Assembly: GCF_000368825.1 (NCBI RefSeq)
Contig: NZ_KB849719.1
Coordinates: forward strand, 263,803-327,802
Direction: 5' to 3'
Length of the DNA stretch: 64,000 bases
DNA from: Acinetobacter ursingii DSM 16037 = CIP 107286
GTDB taxonomy: Bacteria > Pseudomonadota > Gammaproteobacteria > Pseudomonadales > Moraxellaceae
Shown piece after piece: positions 45,213 through 55,612 of this stretch. Below the pieces are notes generated by a model that had not been told where the DNA came from, searched no databases, and saw only the letters and a list, made by a program, of their open reading frames with translations. The first letter of the stretch is position 1. Each line of letters begins with the position of its first letter. The position numbers and the translations under genes were made by a program.

Positions 45213-46037
45213 ATGAAAAGTAAAGCTGCTCAGTCTAAAGCGTGGAAAACCGTACAAATTGCACGACATCCTGATCGACCACAATTTCTAGATTATGTCG
45301 GTGAAATTTTCACTGAATTTGATGCCTTGCATGGCGATCGTCTGTTTGGTGATGATGGTGCAATGGTCGGTGGTTTAGCACGTTTTGAAGGCCGCCCAGT
45401 CATGGTGGTGGGTCAGCATCGTGGTCGTAGTACCCGTGAAAAGTTAAAACATAATTTTGGGATGTCGAATCCCGAAGGTTATCGTAAATCACAACGCTTA
45501 CTGGATATGGCGGAACGTTTTAATCTGCCTGTTTTTACCTTTATCGATACCATGGGAGCATATCCCGGTGTCGGTGCAGAAGAACGCGGTCAGGCTGAAG
45601 CGATTGCAACGAGCTTGGCGCAACTGTCTCACTTAAAAGTGCCTGTCATTGCGACAGTATTAGGTGAGGGTGGTTCTGGTGGAGCGTTGGGGATTGGCGT
45701 TGCTGACCGTGTGATTATGTTGTCACATAGTATCTATTCAGTGATTTCACCTGAAGGCTGTGCCTCTATTTTATGGAAAACAGCAGAAAAGGCAGAGCAA
45801 GCCAGTGATGCTTTGGCACTGACTGCAGATAAGCTGCAAAAGATTGGTATTGTCGAATATGTCGTCGATGAAGGCGAAGGCGCACATTTACATCCAGAAC
45901 AGGTTATGCAAAATCTGCAAGTCGTGTTAAAACAGGCGCTAGATGAATTGCTACCGATGGATGCAGATGAACGATGCGAAGCTCGTTACCAGCGTTTAAT
46001 GAAATTTGGCAGCGAAAATTTAGGTCTCACCTCTTAA
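45213..46037 (+). CDS. accA: Acetyl-CoA carboxylase carboxyltransferase subunit alpha
   Basis: 274 residues. It works with AccD to transfer CO2 from biotin to acetyl-CoA, the committing step of fatty-acid synthesis. ATG 45213 gives the family start ([20 protein letters not shown]); a GTG at 45165 is an unlikely alternative. The protein is shorter at the N-terminus than E. coli AccA, which I recall as usual in Acinetobacter. Core motifs are [37 protein letters not shown] and [17 protein letters not shown]. Its 3' end overlaps tilS by 64 bases in another frame. Confidence 0.95.
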   Translation: MKSKAAQSKAWKTVQIARHPDRPQFLDYVGEIFTEFDALHGDRLFGDDGAMVGGLARFEGRPVMVVGQHRGRSTREKLKHNFGMSNPEGYRKSQRLLDMAERFNLPVFTFIDTMGAYPGVGAEERGQAEAIATSLAQLSHLKVPVIATVLGEGGSGGALGIGVADRVIMLSHSIYSVISPEGCASILWKTAEKAEQASDALALTADKLQKIGIVEYVVDEGEGAHLHPEQVMQNLQVVLKQALDELLPMDADERCEARYQRLMKFGSENLGLTS

Positions 46038-47353
46038 ATCAAGCTGAACAGTTTTCACCTGAAACCACATTTTTAATTGGATGCAGTGGTGGCATGGATT
46101 CCATGCTATTGCTGCATTTAATGTCGATTGTTTTTCCAGCGCGCGTTCGTGCGATATATATCGATCATCAATTACAAGCCTCTAGCCCTGACTGGGGCAT
46201 CTTTGTGCAAAACTATGCACAGCAACTCAATATTCCCGTTATTATTCAGAAGGTTGAAGTTGCCTCAGGCAATCTGGAAAATCAGGCACGTACCGCCCGC
46301 TATTCTGCATATCAACAACATTTAAAATCTCATGACATTTTAGTCTTGGCACATCATCAGCAAGATCAGGCTGAAACTGTTTTACTGCGATTACTGTCAG
46401 GTGCAGGAGTCAATGGTCTGTCTGCCATGCAAGAATTGGAAAATCGGGAAAATTTTCAATTGTGGCGACCTTTTTTATCGTTATCGCGTGAACAAATTGA
46501 ATCATGGTCGATGCAATTAAATCTGCCATTTGTACAAGATCAGACCAATTTTGACACGCAGTATGATCGGGCATGGTGTCGTCAAGACGTCTGGCCATTA
46601 TTGCAACAACGTTATCCCAAAATGCAGCAAGCTTTGAGTCGTACCAGTATTCTAATGCAGGATGCTAATAGCATTTTACAGGAGGTATTACTTCAAGATA
46701 CGCAGTACTGTGGTGATACCCATCAAATCGATCTAGAAAAATTACAACAACTCAGTTTGCCTCGGCAGCGTCAGCTTTTATCGGCGTGGATGAAAGGAGA
46801 GGCAGATTATCGACCACCTTTTGAGATGGTGGCGCGTTTACAACAAGAAGTGATCAATGCCAAAGCAGATGCCCAGTCGGCTTTGCATTGGAATGGACAC
46901 TATTATGTCCGTTATCAAAAACAACTTTATCGAATTGCTAAAGCTTTATATTTAGCGTCAAAAAATTGTTCTCATGTAACGGGTACGATTTGTTTAGATC
47001 TTGATCAAAGCATTTCTTTAATTTCAGGGAAATTTAAAATCATTTCTGCTGAGATAGGACTTTCTGCTGATTTATTAAAGCAAAACTTAACGATACACTC
47101 TCGTCAGGGCGGTGAAAAAATCCATTTATATGGGCGTGTTGGGCATTGGCCATTAAAAAAAGCCATACAAGAGGCACAAATTTTGCCGTGGTTACGTCAT
47201 ACAATTCAAATATTAGCCATAGATAATGTTATGCTAGGGGTTTTTACCCCAAAAGGGTTTTGGCTAGCACAATCGAAATATTGTGAAAATGACGGTTGGT
47301 TGCCACATTTAAGTTCTGAGATAGATAATTTGCGAGTTGAGCATAATTCATGA
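45974..47353 (+). CDS. tilS: tRNA(Ile)-lysidine synthetase TilS
   Basis: 459 residues. It converts the C34 anticodon base of the AUA-reading tRNA-Ile to lysidine. The PP-loop ATP motif SGGMDS is at residues 38-43, followed by the family phrases [41 protein letters not shown] and the C-terminal [18 protein letters not shown]. The start lies inside accA, an overlap of 64 bases; a later start would cut into the fold before the PP-loop but none is obvious, so the overlap is probably real. proC overlaps its stop by four bases. Confidence 0.93.
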   Translation: MRSSLPAFNEIWQRKFRSHLLNQAEQFSPETTFLIGCSGGMDSMLLLHLMSIVFPARVRAIYIDHQLQASSPDWGIFVQNYAQQLNIPVIIQKVEVASGNLENQARTARYSAYQQHLKSHDILVLAHHQQDQAETVLLRLLSGAGVNGLSAMQELENRENFQLWRPFLSLSREQIESWSMQLNLPFVQDQTNFDTQYDRAWCRQDVWPLLQQRYPKMQQALSRTSILMQDANSILQEVLLQDTQYCGDTHQIDLEKLQQLSLPRQRQLLSAWMKGEADYRPPFEMVARLQQEVINAKADAQSALHWNGHYYVRYQKQLYRIAKALYLASKNCSHVTGTICLDLDQSISLISGKFKIISAEIGLSADLLKQNLTIHSRQGGEKIHLYGRVGHWPLKKAIQEAQILPWLRHTIQILAIDNVMLGVFTPKGFWLAQSKYCENDGWLPHLSSEIDNLRVEHNS

Positions 47354-48186
47354 ATGCGACATTAAATTCAAATATCACATTTATTGGTGGTGGTAATATG
47401 GCGCAAGCCCTGATTGGTGGCTTGCTGGCACGTGGATTACCAACAACTCGGATTATGGTGTCTGATCCTGTCGAGGCGATTCGTCAGTTATTGCATGAAA
47501 AAGAAATTCAGGCAGTGGATGATAATGTAAAAGCCATTAAGAATGCCGATGTGGTCGTTTTAGCGGTGAAACCACAAGTTTTAGGTACGGTTTTAAAGCC
47601 TCTATATGGTCTATTTGAAGGCAAGTTAATTGTTTCGATTATTGCTGGAGCAGAAATAGAGACGATTGCTGCATTGACTGGAACTGATCGAGTTGTACGT
47701 GTCATGCCGAATACACCTGCTTTGGTTCAGACAGGCGCCCATGGTTTATATGCCAATGAAAATGTGACAACGAAAGACCGTGATTTAGCCAGTCAGATTT
47801 TGGCTGCAACGGGTTTAACCATTTGGGTAAATTCAGAAGCACAAATTGATGCTGTGACAGCGGTTTCAGGCTCAGGCCCAGCGTACTTTTTCTATTTAAT
47901 GGAAAGTATGATTCGCGCTGGAAAAAATATGGGACTGGATGAAAAAGTCGCGACTGCACTCACTTTGCAAACTGCTTTGGGTGCAGCACAAATGGCGATT
48001 ACCAGTTCCAATACCCCAGCGGAATTGCGTAAAAATGTGACCTCTCCCAATGGTACGACGCAAGCAGCACTTGAAGTCTTTGATCGCGCCCAGATTTCAC
48101 AAAATATCCAGACAGCACTTGCTGCTGCGCAAAAACGTAGTCAAGAATTAGCACATGAGCTAAGTGACAGTACCAAGACCCATTAA
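47350..48186 (+). CDS. proC: Pyrroline-5-carboxylate reductase
   Basis: 278 residues. Last step of proline synthesis. The NAD(P)-binding motif is FIGGGNMAQALIGGLL, then VVLAVKPQVLGTVL, SIIAGAEIETI, RVMPNTPALVQTGAHGL and the dimer domain signature TAVSGSGPAYFFYLMESM followed by VTSPNGTTQAALEVF. The ATG overlaps the end of tilS (ATGA). yggT follows 17 bases later, as in other bacteria where the two are neighbours. Confidence 0.96.
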   Translation: MNATLNSNITFIGGGNMAQALIGGLLARGLPTTRIMVSDPVEAIRQLLHEKEIQAVDDNVKAIKNADVVVLAVKPQVLGTVLKPLYGLFEGKLIVSIIAGAEIETIAALTGTDRVVRVMPNTPALVQTGAHGLYANENVTTKDRDLASQILAATGLTIWVNSEAQIDAVTAVSGSGPAYFFYLMESMIRAGKNMGLDEKVATALTLQTALGAAQMAITSSNTPAELRKNVTSPNGTTQAALEVFDRAQISQNIQTALAAAQKRSQELAHELSDSTKTH

Positions 48187-48202
48187 GTAGGAAAGTAACA
48201 GT

Positions 48203-48769
48203 ATGGCGAGTTCTGCGCTTATTTTTGGTATTTTAATTAATGTTGCCATTTTATTGGTGTTCTTCCGCTTTTTAATGCAGTTGACAGGGGTAAGCCCTTA
48301 TAACCCTGTGGTTTTATCAACGGTCAAAGCGACTAAAATTGTGGATATTTTTAGTCGTATTTTTCCGACAGTGGCAAAAGGTCGTGTCAATCTAGCGGCA
48401 TTGGCACTTTTAATCGTGCTTTATTTACTCAAAATTTTTGGGTTGATGTATCTATCAGGTGCGATGCCAAATAGCCCGATCCATTTGTTGATTTTAACTT
48501 TTGTGACCATGATTCAGGATTTGATCCGTTTCTGCCGTTATCTGATTTTTGCTACGATTATTTTGAGCTGGGTGGTGATGTTTACTCAATCACGTTCTCC
48601 ATATATTGAAGTGATTCAGGAATTGGCTGAACCTTTACTTGCACCATTTCGTCGTTTATTGCCGAATATGGGCATGATTGACCTTTCTCCAATTATTGCA
48701 TTTTTAGCTTTATATATTGCTGAAATCTTAATGAATGAAGTCGCAAAAATTTTACTGACTGGATTGTAA
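48203..48769 (+). CDS. YggT-family inner-membrane protein
   Basis: 188 residues with two YggT units. Each unit has hydrophobic helices and a conserved Pro-Phe/Tyr pattern: LMQLTGVSPYNPVVLSTVKATK in the first, ELAEPLLAPFRRLLPNMGMIDLSPI in the second. The family is implicated in osmotic tolerance and cell envelope/division functions in various organisms. It is the last gene of the accA-to-yggT run. A strong shared terminator with polA follows. Confidence 0.9.
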   Translation: MASSALIFGILINVAILLVFFRFLMQLTGVSPYNPVVLSTVKATKIVDIFSRIFPTVAKGRVNLAALALLIVLYLLKIFGLMYLSGAMPNSPIHLLILTFVTMIQDLIRFCRYLIFATIILSWVVMFTQSRSPYIEVIQELAEPLLAPFRRLLPNMGMIDLSPIIAFLALYIAEILMNEVAKILLTGL

Positions 48770-48806
48770 AATTGATGTGGTTTTTTAATACGTAAAACTC
48801 TTAGAT

Positions 48807-48842
48807 AAAACAAAGGCCGAATCAATCGGCCTTTGTTTTATC
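48807..48842. terminator. Bidirectional terminator between yggT and polA
   Basis: AAAACAAAGGCCGA (48807-48820) pairs perfectly with TCGGCCTTTGTTTT (48826-48839), a 14-bp stem. Confidence 0.92.
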
Positions 48843-48859
48843 TAGATTTTCTCTAAAGA

Positions 48860-51622
48860 TTAATGTGCTTCTTCCCAGTTCAATCCTTTACCGACTTCAA
48901 CCACTAAAGGTACAGAAATTTCAACCACCGATTGCATGGTTTCAGCAAGCTTAGGTGCTAGTTCATCTGCCAAATCAGTATCGACTTCAAATACGAGTTC
49001 ATCGTGGACTTGAAGTAATAATACGGCCTGATCCTTTGGCAGCATTTTATCCACTTCAATCATCGCAAGTTTAATGATATCCGCCGCGCTGCCTTGCAAT
49101 GGCGCATTAATGGCGGCACGTTCCGCACCTTTACGCACCATCATATTTCGGGCATCAATGTCTGGCGTATATAAACGACGACCTAAAATGGTTTCCACAA
49201 AGCCTTGTTCTAACGCCACCTGACGGGTACGTTGCATGTATTCATAAATACCCGGATAGCGATGGAAGTATTGCTTAATGTAGTTTTGTGATTCTTCACG
49301 GGTAAAGCCAAGTTGACGAATCAAACCAAATTCGGACATTCCATACAGCAAGCCAAAGTTAACAGCTTTGGCTTGACGACGCTGATCATTGTTCACTTCT
49401 TCTAGTGGAATATTCAACACTTCGGCTGCTGTACGGCGGTGTACATCTTGACCGTGTTTAAACGCATCCAACAGGGCTTCATCTTGAGAAAAATGTGCCA
49501 TTAAACGTAATTCGATTTGTGAATAATCGGCAGCCAATAATACGCGACCTTCAGGAGCGATAAAGGCTTTGCGAATTTGACGACCAATTTCTCCACGAAT
49601 CGGAATATTTTGTAGGTTCGGATCTGAAGAAGATAAACGACCTGTGGCAGTCAATGCCTGATGATAACTGGTATGCACTCGATGCGTTTCGTTGTGTGAT
49701 TGCTCGACCAAACGATCGGTATAGGTGTTTTTCAACTTCGATAAAGTACGGTGTTCTAAAATTACTTCTGCAATAGGGTGCTCGACTTTCTCAAGAATAC
49801 TTTCACCTGTACTGTGCTGACCTGTTGCGGTTTTTTTGCCGCCTTTTAGCCCCATTTTATCAAATAAAATTTCACCCACTTGTTTAGGGGAGCTGACGTT
49901 AAAGGTTTCGCCTGCCAATTCAATTGCCTGATTTTCCAGACCTTGAATAGTTTCAGTAAATTCGAGGCTGAGTTGATCCAAAAAGGCATGATCAAGTTTA
50001 ATGCCAGCTTCTTCCATACCCGTGAGGATAGATGCCACACGCATTTCGATGTGATACAGAATATTTTCAAGCTCAGGTGAGGCTTTTAGTTTTTTTGCCA
50101 ACACTTCATATAAGCGATAGGTGACATGTGCATCTTCGGCAGCATAATGTGCAGCCACTTCAATGTCGATCTGATTAAAGGTTTTTTGTTTTGCGCCTTT
50201 TCCTGCGATTTGTTCAAAAGTTGTGGTCAAGTGACTTAGGTAGACTCGCGCTACATCATCCATACCATGACGTGTGGCGACTGAGTTCAATACATAAGAG
50301 GCCAGCATAGTATCAAAATACCAACCTTTAAGATCAATGCCATGATTGGCAAAAATATGTGCATCGTATTTAAGGTGATGTCCAATTTTCTGGACTGAAT
50401 CATCTTCCAGAATTGGCTTCATTTGTGCCAATACTTGCTCACGATCAAGCTGCTCTGGTGCACCTTCGTAGTCATGTGTGAGTGGTACGTAATAGGCATC
50501 ATGAGCATCAAAAGCGATAGAAAAACCGACCATTTCGGCAACACGATAATCCAGACTGGTGGTTTCTGTATCAATGGCAAAACGTTTCTCAGTCTGTAAA
50601 CGCTTGAATAAATTGTCCCATGCGTCTTGGGTGAGAATCGTATGATAATTGGCAACACCGAGCTGATCATCATCACTGGTCATGCTAGATTGATCTTCTG
50701 TTTCAATAGGTTGCGCACTTTCAGCTTTAGCGATTTCTTTGTTGGCTTCTTTATAGCTGTTGCTAACAGGATTATTAGGATGGTCTAAAGATTGCAACTG
50801 ATTTCTAAATTCGAGTTCGGTATAAAGATGACGTAAGCTATCGACATGTGGCTCACGTAGTTTTAAATCATCCCATGTTAGACCTAAGTCCAGATCGCAG
50901 ACGATACTCGCAAGTTGATGATCAATGGCAATACCATCGACATTGTCTTTAATGCTCTGACCGACTTTGCCTTTGATTTGATCGACGTTTTCTAAAATGC
51001 CACCGATCGAGCCATATTCCGTTAAAAGCTTAGCTGCTGTTTTAGCACCAATGCCGGGAACCCCCATAATGCCATCTGAGGCATCACCCATTAAGGTAAG
51101 GTAATCAATGATCTGGTTCGGCCATACGCCAAACTTATCAAAAACGCCTTGAATATCCATGGGTTTATCTTTGAAACTATCTTCAAGCGTGACTTTTTCG
51201 TTGACCAGTTGCGCCATGTCTTTATCACCAGTCGAAATTAAGACTTGATGACCTTCTTTTTCTGCATGTTTCGCCAATGTCCCAATAATATCATCGGCTT
51301 CTGCACCCGGCAGCATGTATAAAGGAATGCCTAACGCTTTAATTAAAGCATGTAAATACGGAATTTGCTGTGCCAACTCATCGGGCATGCTTGGGCGGTC
51401 GCCCTTATAAATAGGCGAAAGTTCATGACGAAATGTGGGTTCTGGGGTATCAAAAATTACCGCCATATGCGTGGGCTGAGTGCGGCGCATCAATTTTTGA
51501 ATGGCAGAAATAGCACCACGTATTGCATTGGTTTGTAATCCTGTTGAGGTCGTCAACGGTGGGAGTGCATGAAATGCACGAAATAAAAAATAAGACCCAT
51601 CAACCAAAACAAATGGTGGCAT
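48860..51622 (-). CDS. polA: DNA polymerase I
   Basis: 920 residues. Three domains: 5' nuclease (residues ~1-290, with VLVDGSYFLFRAFHALPP and GDKDMAQLV), 3'-5' exonuclease (~330-520) and polymerase (~540-920). The exonuclease keeps its DxE motif (FAIDTETTSLDY), so proofreading should be active. Polymerase motifs are LLAADYSQIELRLMAHFS, RRQAKAVNFGLLYGMS and LQVHDELVFEV. It fills gaps after Okazaki fragment processing and repair. It is a single gene, convergent with yggT. Confidence 0.97.
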   Translation of the reverse strand: MPPFVLVDGSYFLFRAFHALPPLTTSTGLQTNAIRGAISAIQKLMRRTQPTHMAVIFDTPEPTFRHELSPIYKGDRPSMPDELAQQIPYLHALIKALGIPLYMLPGAEADDIIGTLAKHAEKEGHQVLISTGDKDMAQLVNEKVTLEDSFKDKPMDIQGVFDKFGVWPNQIIDYLTLMGDASDGIMGVPGIGAKTAAKLLTEYGSIGGILENVDQIKGKVGQSIKDNVDGIAIDHQLASIVCDLDLGLTWDDLKLREPHVDSLRHLYTELEFRNQLQSLDHPNNPVSNSYKEANKEIAKAESAQPIETEDQSSMTSDDDQLGVANYHTILTQDAWDNLFKRLQTEKRFAIDTETTSLDYRVAEMVGFSIAFDAHDAYYVPLTHDYEGAPEQLDREQVLAQMKPILEDDSVQKIGHHLKYDAHIFANHGIDLKGWYFDTMLASYVLNSVATRHGMDDVARVYLSHLTTTFEQIAGKGAKQKTFNQIDIEVAAHYAAEDAHVTYRLYEVLAKKLKASPELENILYHIEMRVASILTGMEEAGIKLDHAFLDQLSLEFTETIQGLENQAIELAGETFNVSSPKQVGEILFDKMGLKGGKKTATGQHSTGESILEKVEHPIAEVILEHRTLSKLKNTYTDRLVEQSHNETHRVHTSYHQALTATGRLSSSDPNLQNIPIRGEIGRQIRKAFIAPEGRVLLAADYSQIELRLMAHFSQDEALLDAFKHGQDVHRRTAAEVLNIPLEEVNNDQRRQAKAVNFGLLYGMSEFGLIRQLGFTREESQNYIKQYFHRYPGIYEYMQRTRQVALEQGFVETILGRRLYTPDIDARNMMVRKGAERAAINAPLQGSAADIIKLAMIEVDKMLPKDQAVLLLQVHDELVFEVDTDLADELAPKLAETMQSVVEISVPLVVEVGKGLNWEEAH

Positions 51623-51830
51623 TGAATACTTCCTTACGAACGATTGGGTCTTATTCTACGTGAAAATGAAGCAAAATGTAGAACTTCGCCTTTAGGGACG
51701 GTGGCTAAATATACGCAGATGTTTTGATGAGGTAAGATAGCTTTAAAATAACTGAGTTTGTTTTTTTAATATCTATAAAAATGATAAGTATTACCCCACG
51801 ATAATCATCATTATTCTTGCTGTCGCTTTA

Positions 51831-54623
51831 TTGGTTGCACTTGCTTTTGAGATCAAAAATGCAGTGGCCGTTGTTATTGTACTTTTGATATTTTTTATCG
51901 TACAACAATTCACAGCTTTTGAACGCCGTATCCAGCAGCTTGAACAGCAATATCAAGTAACTGCATCTGTTGATCATTTATATTTACCGCGATGGGCTCT
52001 ATATCTTGGAACTTTAATTGGTCTTGCAGGTTACTATTTGCACAGTGGTTCGGCTATTTTAGTTGGAAGTGGATTGGTGTTGTTTAGTCTGATTCAGATG
52101 TTAAGTTCGATGAATGAGCGCCTAAAAAATCTTGAAAACCATAAAAAGATACAACAAGCATCATTGAGTTCTGATGTTGAACCAATTGAATTGAATCATT
52201 TGGAGCAATCGAAAACACCTGTGTGGTTTCAATCTCAAGATGATACACCGATATTGTCAACGCTAGAGAATGATCCGACTCATGATGCTCTTGCTGTAGA
52301 TCCACCATCTCAAAAACAGGCATGGTGGCAACCAGCACTGGATTGGCTGATGCATGGTAATCCAATTTTGCGAGTTGCGATTGCGATTTTAATGATTGGG
52401 GTGGTGCTGTTATTGCGTTTTGCCAGCGAACATTGGCAACTCAGTTTGAGTATAAAATTATTGGGAATCGCTATTACAGGCGGTGCATTGACTGTATTTG
52501 GCTATTATTTGAGAAAAAAGAACGCATTATTTGCAGTTGCTTTGCAAGGTGCAGGTCTGGCAATTATTTTCCTGACTTTAATTTTTGCGCATCATTATGC
52601 GGTGATTGCAAATTTGAGCATCGCAAGTGTTGGTTTTGCTGTTTTGCTACTTATTACGGTCGCTTTAAGCTTAAAACAAAATGCGGTTTATCTATCGATG
52701 CTTGCATTAAGTATGGCTTATCTTGCACCTTTATTGATTCCACAATCGCATCCAGATAGTGTCTTTTTGTTGAGTTACTATTTGATGATTAATCTGGCTG
52801 TGGCCGCGATGAATTTTATCAAGCCATGGAAAATACTCAATCAAATTGCTTTTTTCGCGTCAGGATTACTTGCGGGCAGCGTCATTGTTATCTATGCAAA
52901 TCCCGCACAATATCATACGCTTGATCTTATTTTATGGTTGCATATCGCCTTGTTTATCTGGCTGAGTGTACGTTATAGCCAATTGATTCAGAAAGAATAT
53001 CGCTCTTTAAAAGATCAGTCTTTAAATGATTCTTCCTTGAACCATCAATCCAATATTCAACTTCCACCATTGGTAGATGTTGGTTTGATTTTTAGTGTGC
53101 CGATTTTGGGATTTTCCTTACATGCTTTTTTAGTGCAACAGTCAAGTCTAGCACTGACTCTGGGGGCAGCACTTCTGGGAGGAACTTATGCTGCTTTGGG
53201 CTGGTGGATTAAACAAAAACAATCTGAATTATCAATTTTAGCCAAAAGTTTTTTTATTTTAGCGGTGGCATTTATTGCGCTGATTTTCCCGTTATATCAA
53301 GGGGCGCACTGGACAGCAATTGGTTGGGTGGTGCAAGGGACAGCTTTAATTGTTTGGGGTGTTTCTGAGCGGTATCGATTAAGTCGTTATCTCGGGATAT
53401 TTTTAGTCGTACTCAGTTCTGTTGTCCTATTTTATCAAGTCTGGTCAGATGAGCATTTTCCTGTGTTAAGCACCAGTATTTATGCGATTTCACAATTCAT
53501 TTCGGCATATTTTTTATTTCGAGATCCATCCTCTCGACAGGATTCATCAGTCATTGCCAGTCTATTTTTGAGTCTGGCTTTATATTCAGGTGCAGTGGCA
53601 GGTGTCGAGTATTTTACATGGCACGGGCAGGGCCTAAGCCCTTATTTGGCGATCGCCGCAATTTTATATTTTGGCTTTACTGGAGTGGTATATTTACGCG
53701 CACGTTTGGATTGGCAGTTTCCGCAGTTGATGATTCTGAGTATTTTTATCGGCTTGTGTTTCGTAGAGCTGATTCAACAGGGACTATTCACACATTTTCA
53801 TTGGATTGCTTCGTTACAGCAAATGAGCTTTTTCATTGCAGCAACCACTTTGGCCTTGCTCTTGATTAGCATTCAAAAAAACCAGCAAATTGATTCGAAG
53901 TTTAATGCTTGGTGGGCCGCTTTACTCTGGCTGAGTTTAGCGACAATAGGTCCAGCACTTTGGCCAGATGCTGCATTGCTTTCTTTCGCTGTGATTCCTG
54001 TCTTATATAGCATTTGGCTGTTTAAGCGAAAAAATGACCTTATGCTAGATCAGTTTTCAGTTTGGGCACTGACTTGGTTTTGGTTGTTAATAGTCAGTTT
54101 AAGTGATCAGGTTTTTGTGGCTTATTATTTACCGATCTTCAATCCTGTAGATTTATTGTGCTTAAGCGTGTTATCTGGATTATTGTGGATGGTTTATCAT
54201 CATAATTTTACCGCTTCATTTAAAACATTAGAATGGTTTTCTAAAGTGGTCAACATTCTGATTGCCTTGGTGGTGTTTAGCAGTATTGTCGTTCGGGCCT
54301 TACATATGTATTTGGCAACACCTCTTTGGGGCTGGACAATTTGGTCGAATGGTACGGTACAACTTAGCTTAACTTTACTTTGGGTAATTTTGGCTTTCGT
54401 GTTAATGACTTTTTCGAGTCAGCGTCAAATCCGTCAGCTTTGGTTTGTTGGGGCAGCCTTACTTGCTATTGTGGTGATTAAGCTAGTGGTACTTGATTTG
54501 TCGCAGAGTGGAACCTTAACGCGTGTGGTTTCATTTATTGGTGCTGGAGCTATCATGTTGGTCATTGCTTATCTGGCACCATTGCCGCCAGCACAATCAA
54601 ATAAGGAAAGCATTGAGCGTTAA
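51831..54623 (+). CDS. DUF2339 large integral membrane protein
   Basis: About 930 residues with more than 20 hydrophobic segments and a cytoplasmic coiled-coil/linker near the N-terminus (FERRIQQLEQQYQ, residues ~25-40). Family landmark: GNPILRVAIAILMIGVVLLLRF. The family is uncharacterised and bacterial. The listed TTG start is uncertain: the frame continues upstream, and the preceding codons (five Ile, then LAVA) belong to the same membrane helix, but no ATG, GTG or TTG is found before a stop near 51753. A start at an ATA, ATC or ATT around 51801-51813 is possible, or the start has been damaged. No ribosome site precedes the TTG. Confidence 0.75.
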   Translation: MVALAFEIKNAVAVVIVLLIFFIVQQFTAFERRIQQLEQQYQVTASVDHLYLPRWALYLGTLIGLAGYYLHSGSAILVGSGLVLFSLIQMLSSMNERLKNLENHKKIQQASLSSDVEPIELNHLEQSKTPVWFQSQDDTPILSTLENDPTHDALAVDPPSQKQAWWQPALDWLMHGNPILRVAIAILMIGVVLLLRFASEHWQLSLSIKLLGIAITGGALTVFGYYLRKKNALFAVALQGAGLAIIFLTLIFAHHYAVIANLSIASVGFAVLLLITVALSLKQNAVYLSMLALSMAYLAPLLIPQSHPDSVFLLSYYLMINLAVAAMNFIKPWKILNQIAFFASGLLAGSVIVIYANPAQYHTLDLILWLHIALFIWLSVRYSQLIQKEYRSLKDQSLNDSSLNHQSNIQLPPLVDVGLIFSVPILGFSLHAFLVQQSSLALTLGAALLGGTYAALGWWIKQKQSELSILAKSFFILAVAFIALIFPLYQGAHWTAIGWVVQGTALIVWGVSERYRLSRYLGIFLVVLSSVVLFYQVWSDEHFPVLSTSIYAISQFISAYFLFRDPSSRQDSSVIASLFLSLALYSGAVAGVEYFTWHGQGLSPYLAIAAILYFGFTGVVYLRARLDWQFPQLMILSIFIGLCFVELIQQGLFTHFHWIASLQQMSFFIAATTLALLLISIQKNQQIDSKFNAWWAALLWLSLATIGPALWPDAALLSFAVIPVLYSIWLFKRKNDLMLDQFSVWALTWFWLLIVSLSDQVFVAYYLPIFNPVDLLCLSVLSGLLWMVYHHNFTASFKTLEWFSKVVNILIALVVFSSIVVRALHMYLATPLWGWTIWSNGTVQLSLTLLWVILAFVLMTFSSQRQIRQLWFVGAALLAIVVIKLVVLDLSQSGTLTRVVSFIGAGAIMLVIAYLAPLPPAQSNKESIER

Positions 54624-54654
54624 ATTTTAAAGCTTATAGATACACTATTTTAGC

Positions 54655-54676
54655 GGGTGGCAAACCACCCTTGTTA
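54655..54676. terminator. Short hairpin between the DUF2339 gene and mscS-like gene
   Basis: GGGTGG (54655-54660), loop CAAA, CCACCC (54665-54670). Only six pairs and a weak T-run. Confidence 0.5.
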
Positions 54677-54682
54677 AGTTGC

Positions 54683-55603
54683 CTAAAGTTTTGGTTCTCG
54701 TTTAAGTTCCTGTGTATTGGCATAGGAGTCAATGTCATCTTCCGTTAAAGGCGTTGTTGGTGGACGATCAACAAAACCCATCTTCGGTACAGGAATCTCA
54801 ATTTGATTTTCCAAAAAGCCATTACGAATACGTTCTTGCAATTCATCGCGAGTTTTTAAATACAACTCTTGACGGCACCAGACTGAAAATAACAGCTCAA
54901 TTGAAGATTCACGAAAGGCGGTGACAGTCACCTCAGGTTTCGGGTCATCTAATGCCAAAGGATATCTGGATGCAACATCAAGAAGAACCTTACGCACTTT
55001 CATGATGTCTTCCTGAAAGTTAATGGCGAGGGTAATCGGAATACGCCGTATCGGATACTTGGACATATTCATGACTGGAGCTCGAATCAATTGTTCATTG
55101 GGTAAACGTACATAGACATTATCCAATGTCAGTAATTTAACCGAAAGCAAATCGATCGAAATCACTTGTCCTTCAATGGTATGACCACGAATTAAGGTAA
55201 TTTGAATAGTATCTCCGACCTCAAATGACCCTTCACCAATCAGGAACAAACCGCTAATCAAGTTACTGGCTGAGGTTTGTGAAGCAAAACCCAAAGCGAC
55301 AGTTAAAATTCCGGCTGCGCCTAAAAATACGCTGAGTTTAAAGCCTGCTTCTTTCAGGCTAGCCATCACAAAAATAATAAAAATAAAGTAGAAGATCCCG
55401 CGTCGCCAAACCATTCGTTGGTGTGCATTGAAGCGCATGCCTACGGTTCGGATAAACGTATTTGAAACCAAGCGGGCAAAAATAAAGCCAATTAAACATA
55501 GAACAACAGCGACCAGAATTTCACTCAGTCGATCCAGATTAATATTGGTAAAAATCCCTTTGAGGCTGACAGCGACATCTTTGGGGATATTGGAATCTGC
55601 CAT
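54683..55603 (-). CDS. MscS-family small-conductance mechanosensitive channel
   Basis: 306 residues. It opens under membrane tension to release solutes. Three N-terminal membrane helices: LVAVVLCLIGFIFARLV, FYFIFIIFVMASL and the pore helix GAAGILTVALGFASQTSASN, whose Gly/Ala pattern is typical. The beta domain follows with FEVGDTIQITLIRGHTIEG and VYVRLPNEQLIRAPVMN. The C-terminal domain ends in a Pro/Thr-rich charged tail. It lies 9 bases downstream of the 288-residue gene on the same strand, so the two are co-transcribed. Confidence 0.9.
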   Translation of the reverse strand: MADSNIPKDVAVSLKGIFTNINLDRLSEILVAVVLCLIGFIFARLVSNTFIRTVGMRFNAHQRMVWRRGIFYFIFIIFVMASLKEAGFKLSVFLGAAGILTVALGFASQTSASNLISGLFLIGEGSFEVGDTIQITLIRGHTIEGQVISIDLLSVKLLTLDNVYVRLPNEQLIRAPVMNMSKYPIRRIPITLAINFQEDIMKVRKVLLDVASRYPLALDDPKPEVTVTAFRESSIELLFSVWCRQELYLKTRDELQERIRNGFLENQIEIPVPKMGFVDRPPTTPLTEDDIDSYANTQELKREPKL

Positions 55604-55612
55604 AATGCCTCC

